From Microcebus murinus (Eukaryota; Chordata; Mammalia; Primates; Cheirogaleidae), in NCBI RefSeq assembly GCF_040939455.1, contig NC_134104.1, forward strand, positions 147,782,501 through 147,846,500: 64,000 bases of DNA. Reading direction: 5' to 3'. Shown here one piece after another: positions 59,426 to 64,000 of the stretch. The notes beneath the pieces are model-generated. The model was not told where the DNA came from. It made no database searches and saw only the letters and a list, made by a program, of their open reading frames with translations. A program made the position numbers and the translations under genes. Within the stretch, counting starts at the first letter, position 1. Every line of letters begins with the position of its first letter.

Positions 59426-60516
59426 AAAATAATGGATTTTGTATATGATAAAATAAAACCAGGTCTTTATCATACTCCAGTAAAAATCAATGCACATAAT
59501 GACTGGGCTCCTGGACCCCTGCAAGCGGGGACTCGTGGCTTCATGACAGCAGGAGTGTGGGTGCTGTCTGCAGCTTGGGCTCCCCAAGAACAAACCGCTC
59601 TGATCTCTCTCACTCTCCCTGCAGGCAGCAAATCCACAGCATTCTGATCATGAGTAGCGCCATTACACCTCACAAATCAATACAGACAACTCTTCAAATT
59701 CGATTCTTAAATACAAGTTTGCAGCTAATTCCTGCAAGAATTTCATTATTAACTGAAGTGCAATTTAGAATCTTTGATTGAAATGCCTGCCTGCTACAAT
59801 TCCCAATTCTCCCCTGCAACTAGATTACTCCACATCTGTTGAAAAATGGATTGACCTTAAGTTAAAAAAAGTTATATTTACATGCTTGTATACATACAAG
59901 AATACATACATAGTAGAATAATATTATATGCTACCTCCTCTGTCAACAGAGAGTAAAAAGAACAATAATAGGTGAATGGTAGACTTAAGTGAAAAGAAGC
60001 CGTCAGACAACAGAGTACAAGTTTGGAGATTTCTAAATAAAAGAAAAAAGCTCACATGAAATGTGTATTTTGGCGGTCATGTATAAAGTACATTTTACAA
60101 AAGTTTTACGCTGTTTCTTCTTTTCTCTTTCACTCCATGTGGATGGGTGAGGGTGACAGTTTGAATATTTCAAGCCCATTTATAAATGGTCCTCTTGAAT
60201 AGTACATGGTGCTTTTGGAGTGACAAAGTAGGGGACACAGAGGACAGTGCACCCATTAGCCAGGCTACCAAACAGAGGGGGACCACTGACGTATAAGCCA
60301 GATCCCCTTCTCACCCCGTCAAGACCAGGGCCTTTGCAACATTTAAGTAAGGGCTCCCAGTGGAATGCAATCTCTTGACCAGCCAGTTTAGGAATAACTA
60401 TACAAAACAGGCCAGTATCTGCTAACACTGCATTTTCATGCTAGGCTCTTTGCCCTTATGTCTCCAAGCTTTCAACAACATAGACCAGCACAGAACTTTT
60501 GCTTTTGGTAACTTAC

Positions 60517-60570
60517 TTTATTTATTTATTTATTTTGGTGAAATAAGAAAAAAAAAAAAAAAAGAAGAAG
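60517..60570. repeat. (TTTA)n followed by A-run
   Basis: ATTTATTTATTTATTTA units then, after a short spacer, 16 A residues and GAAGAAG. Confidence 0.85.
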
Positions 60571-62329
60571 TTTGAAAATAAAGCCCTGGCTTCTGGAATG
60601 GGAAGAAAAAGTACAGTCCATTTACCCTCATATCCTGGGCAATCTATTGGAAGGAGGGATCTTGCTAGAGAAAGTCCATAGAGCACGTTGTTGAGGAGCA
60701 AATTATACCAAATCCCCGACCTATTTAATTTACCTCATTATATCAAGTGCACTTTTTAATCATGCCAACAAATTGCCTCCGTAGCCATTTATAATTCATT
60801 TTTCTCACTTTTTTCTATAGAGTCTCCACACTTCTACTTATGTCCTCTTGCCCTTACCCCGCCATGAGGTCCCTGGCTACCTGCCTTCTCTGCCGTCTCC
60901 AGAACCCACACACCTCTAGGACTCACTGAGAGAAGCTGCCTCAGAATTCCTGATTATTAATATAATTAACACCTTTTCATTCTCGAACAGGCCAGTAGTC
61001 ACCTTTCAAGTACAGCAATTATGGAAATAAGACATCCAGATGTGTAGTAATTTCATAATAACCATGCACCTAGGAAGCGCCAGACAAGACTGCAAGGTTT
61101 CAGACCTGCTTAAGTATGCAGTGATGCTAATTAGGGTGATAACTTGTATTTATGCGGCGCCATCCTGCCCCAGCAACCTAAGCTGGCATCGAGGCATACA
61201 ATTAACAGTCACATATAGAGTGACAACATTCAGAACACAAGAGGAATCTTTTCACAAAGGAACCACAGGCACAGGACAGCATAAGATGGCATTTCTTTTC
61301 TTGTGGAACAGGCTATCCCAGTGAGTCAGAGCTGATGGGGCAAAAATGAAATTCAAATGTCTACCCCTTCTTTAAGTCTTTTAGGAAGAGGGGCCGTATT
61401 ACTGACTCAGAGGAACACGTGGCATGACTGAGGCTGAGAAGAATGGGGAATGTGCCAGATGCCAGAGCCGTGTAGGATGCAAAATGATCTGGACAGTCTG
61501 GAATGCCCACCCTAAAATGATGTGACAGAATGGGATACATGCAGAATTCTGCAGTGAAAGACAAAGAACCTACTCCTGCTGGAATGTCACGGGGAAGATG
61601 CAGCTTCTGAGCAGCACGTGTGAAAAGACAGTATCTGGGCACCCCAAGTCCACAAGTGATACGGCTTCTAGAGACGGCCATATGACCACTGGCATCATTA
61701 ACAGAAAAACTGTGTTAGGATCAGCAAGAGAGCAGACTGGCTTTGCTCCCCACCATCGCACCACAGGTGAAGAATCACATTCACCTCTGGCCAATGCATT
61801 TTCAGAGGGACACTGACAAACGACACAGTAGACAAGACACCACAGCAATGGAGAGTCTGGAAACCAGTACGAGAAAAGAAATAGGTGAGAGGAGCGGTGG
61901 TGGGGATGGCAAAAGAAGAGGGATATGATTGTAATATACAGATACTTCTAGAGTTGTATGAAAGAAGAGAGACTGGAGTTATTCTACATTGAGCAAACTT
62001 AGATTCTGGTGGTGGAAGTTACAGGGAAGAACTGCAAGCTTCACACAAGGCATATGCAAATCTAGTATAAAGTCTCGAAAGGCACTGAGCTTCCCGATGT
62101 GGGGCTCAAGCAGAAACTGGATACTCCTCGAAAGTTCTTGGGCAGAGGAACGGATGGATGCCCTTGGCAGAGGTGAAGGTGGGGCTCCCTCTGCTGCTTA
62201 ATGAAGGCCAGCGAGCCCCGCTGAGTGGGACAGGCACATGGAGATGAACGAACAATGGGAAAACCACAGAAAAGCCATGTTCTTACACTGGCTCAGACAT
62301 ACAACCTTTGGCTTCCTGTTCTTTATTTT

Positions 62330-62628
62330 TTGCTTTTAAATTTTTTAACTTTTTTAAATTAACACATGATAAAATCATTTTGTGTATAGTTTTATGAATT
62401 TTAACACGTTACTCTCACATTTACCACCACTACCATAATCAAGATATCAAACTTTCCATCATCAAAAAAATTCTTTGTGCTGCCCCTTTCTGCAAACCAT
62501 GGCAACCACTGATCTCATCTCCATCTCTACAGTTTTATCATTTTGAAAACTGTCCAATAAATGGAATCACGTAATATGTCGCCTTTTCAGCCTGGCTTCT
62601 TTCACTTAGTACAATGCTTTTGAGATTC
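62330..62628 (-). mobile_element. L1 3' UTR-type sequence, antisense
   Basis: 'gtgtatagttttatgaattt', 'ccatggcaaccactgatctc', 'caataaatggaatcacgtaa', 'ttcagcctggcttctttcac' and 'ttagtacaatgcttttgaga' match old L1 3' ends in antisense. Interrupted by hAT copy 3 and continues at 62850-62876 ('gctgcaatgtatcaatagtt'). Confidence 0.75.
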
Positions 62629-62636
62629 ATCTAGGA

Positions 62637-62841
62637 CAGGCGTCCTCAAACTGCGGCCCACCAAGGACATTTATCCGGCCAGTCGGGTGTTTTTGCCACC
62701 GCTGCCTGTCCTGCTTAGCAGCCGACTTGTCTAGGGCCCACAGTGCGCATGTGTGGAATGTGCGCTGCGCTCTCCAACAGCCCTCCAACGGTCTGAGGGA
62801 CAGTGAACTGGCCCCCTGTTTAAAAAGTTTGAGGACCCCTG
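62637..62841. mobile_element. Short non-autonomous hAT element, copy 3 (205 bp)
   Basis: Left end CAGGCGTCCTCAAACTGCGG, right end (reverse complement CAGGGGTCCTCAAACTTTTT). ATCTAGGA at 62629-62636 and 62842-62849 is a perfect 8-base duplication. The interior shares the 'gctgcctgtcctgcttagca' and 'gtgcgcatgtgtggaatgtg' blocks with copy 2 in opposite orientation. It sits within an antisense L1 tail, so it is younger than that L1. Confidence 0.93.
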
Positions 62842-62876
62842 ATCTAGGATGCTGCAATGTATCAATAGTTCAAATT

Positions 62877-63177
<301 letters not shown>

Positions 63178-63369
63178 CTTAATTCTTAAACAAAAGATGA
63201 TGGGGAATATCTATTGGCTACTCTGAAATCTGTTTTTTCAGGTTTTCCAAATTTGGCTCAATCTGGGGAGCAGTGAATCCAGTTTAAAGAAGTTATAGTA
63301 TTTGCTGCTGCTAGTGATCTTTTTCTTTCTACTGGTGCTTAATTTTAAAGGAATTTTAATTCTAGGAGA

Positions 63370-63775
63370 AAAAAAACGCATGCTCACTGAAAACACTCAA
63401 ATGCCTCAGATCAATACATATCTACCTAGATGAGAAAATAAAATTTTTCCCTTTACAACTTTCACCATTAGTAGTTTGATGACTATTTCTCATAGACTCT
63501 TTCCTTATTTAACGACATATATTTATAAAAATGGGATCTTACTATAAATACAGTTGTACAACTCAATACCATAAACACCTTTTCCTATCAATACATCTAA
63601 TTCTGCCTCATTTTTCAAGGAACAGTGTAGTATTCCATTATAAAGATGGACCAAAACTTACATAATAGATATCCCATATATCCCACTGATGAACATTTAG
63701 ATTGTTTCCAAGTCTTCAATAATATAATGTAGCAATAAACACATTTGTTTATATGTGTTAGGGGTTTTAAATCAT
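63370..63775 (-). mobile_element. L1 3' region, antisense (old)
   Basis: 'gtgtagtattccattataaa', 'ccactgatgaacatttagat', 'tgtttccaagtcttcaataa' follow antisense old-L1 3' order. The last 225 bases of the window are AT-rich with no call. Confidence 0.62.
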
Positions 63776-64000
63776 TTTAATAAAAAAATAAAGCTCTTCA
63801 TAAGAAAGGGTTTTTATTGGAAGAGCACACTAGAATTGAAACATGGTATCACATTATGGAATAAAAATACAAAAACATATGGGATGGCTGAAACATAAAT
63901 ATCCCAAATTAAAGTTCCCTAATGTGTACTAACAGGAAGATGTTTCAGATTAATATCACATTAATTGACCTTACCCCCACAGGCCCAATGGTTCCTCTCC

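Larger units (their letters stand above)
56970..62329. other. Mostly unique sequence, no gene seen
   Basis: No named repeat apart from the local duplications and low-complexity runs listed. A 100-codon plus-strand frame (58692-58994) and a 106-codon minus-strand frame (61361-61681) were considered and not supported. Confidence 0.38.

Overview
The window looks like nuclear DNA from a strepsirrhine primate, most likely a lemur. The evidence is in the repeats. Several Alu copies (for example at 20047, 32997, 36534 and, on the other strand, 54176) carry an AT-rich linker between the arms (ATTAATTGGCCAACTAAAA type) and a right arm reading GCTAGGCTGACGCCACGGCA, which is the lemur-type Alu structure as I know it. 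An L1 3' end of the kind I associate with strepsirrhines (CCCCCATAATATGCCGAAAT followed by poly-A) lies at about 9690-9771. No bacterial, viral or organellar gene organisation is visible.

Coding content is almost nil. The only segment I can defend as a possible exon is an 86-base open block with good splice signals on the minus strand at 697-782, in the GC-rich left end. If it is real, the rest of the window is its upstream intron or 5' intergenic DNA. I could not identify the gene. The longer open frames (up to about 180 codons) lack recognisable domains or splice context, and many lie inside repeats.

Layout. 1-2660: GC-rich unique DNA, the putative exon and a MIR. 2660-8070: a dense LINE-1/HAL1 block with two Alus and a mariner-like element inserted in L1. 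8070-20040: mostly unique DNA with an L1 3' end, MIRs, an L2, a MER5A-like hAT fossil and Alus. 20040-23740: Alu, MIR, a GT microsatellite, a long antisense L1 block holding an Alu and a short hAT element, then a MaLR LTR. 23740-31680: mostly unique DNA. 31680-37900: L1, MIR, L2 split by a MaLR LTR, and a 3 kb L1 carrying two Alus and tandem and palindromic rearrangements. 37900-46100: unique DNA with L2, MER20-like, MaLR and L1 fragments. 46100-51850: L1/HAL1, MaLR, a 0.9 kb hAT fossil and an L1 5' region. 51850-64000: two further short hAT elements, Alus, L1 fragments and unique DNA.

No new multi-gene system is present. The most interesting signals are: (i) three short hAT elements of one family, each with an intact 8-base target duplication, suggesting comparatively recent DNA-transposon activity in a primate lineage; (ii) a roughly 396-base mariner-like element inserted at a TA inside an L1; and (iii) fold-back and tandem rearrangements inside old L1 copies (a perfect 20-base hairpin, a 49-base near-perfect hairpin next to a 32-base tandem duplication, and a 30-base inverted pair), which look like template-switch mutations. 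All family names were assigned by eye from remembered consensus features, so subfamily names are tentative.
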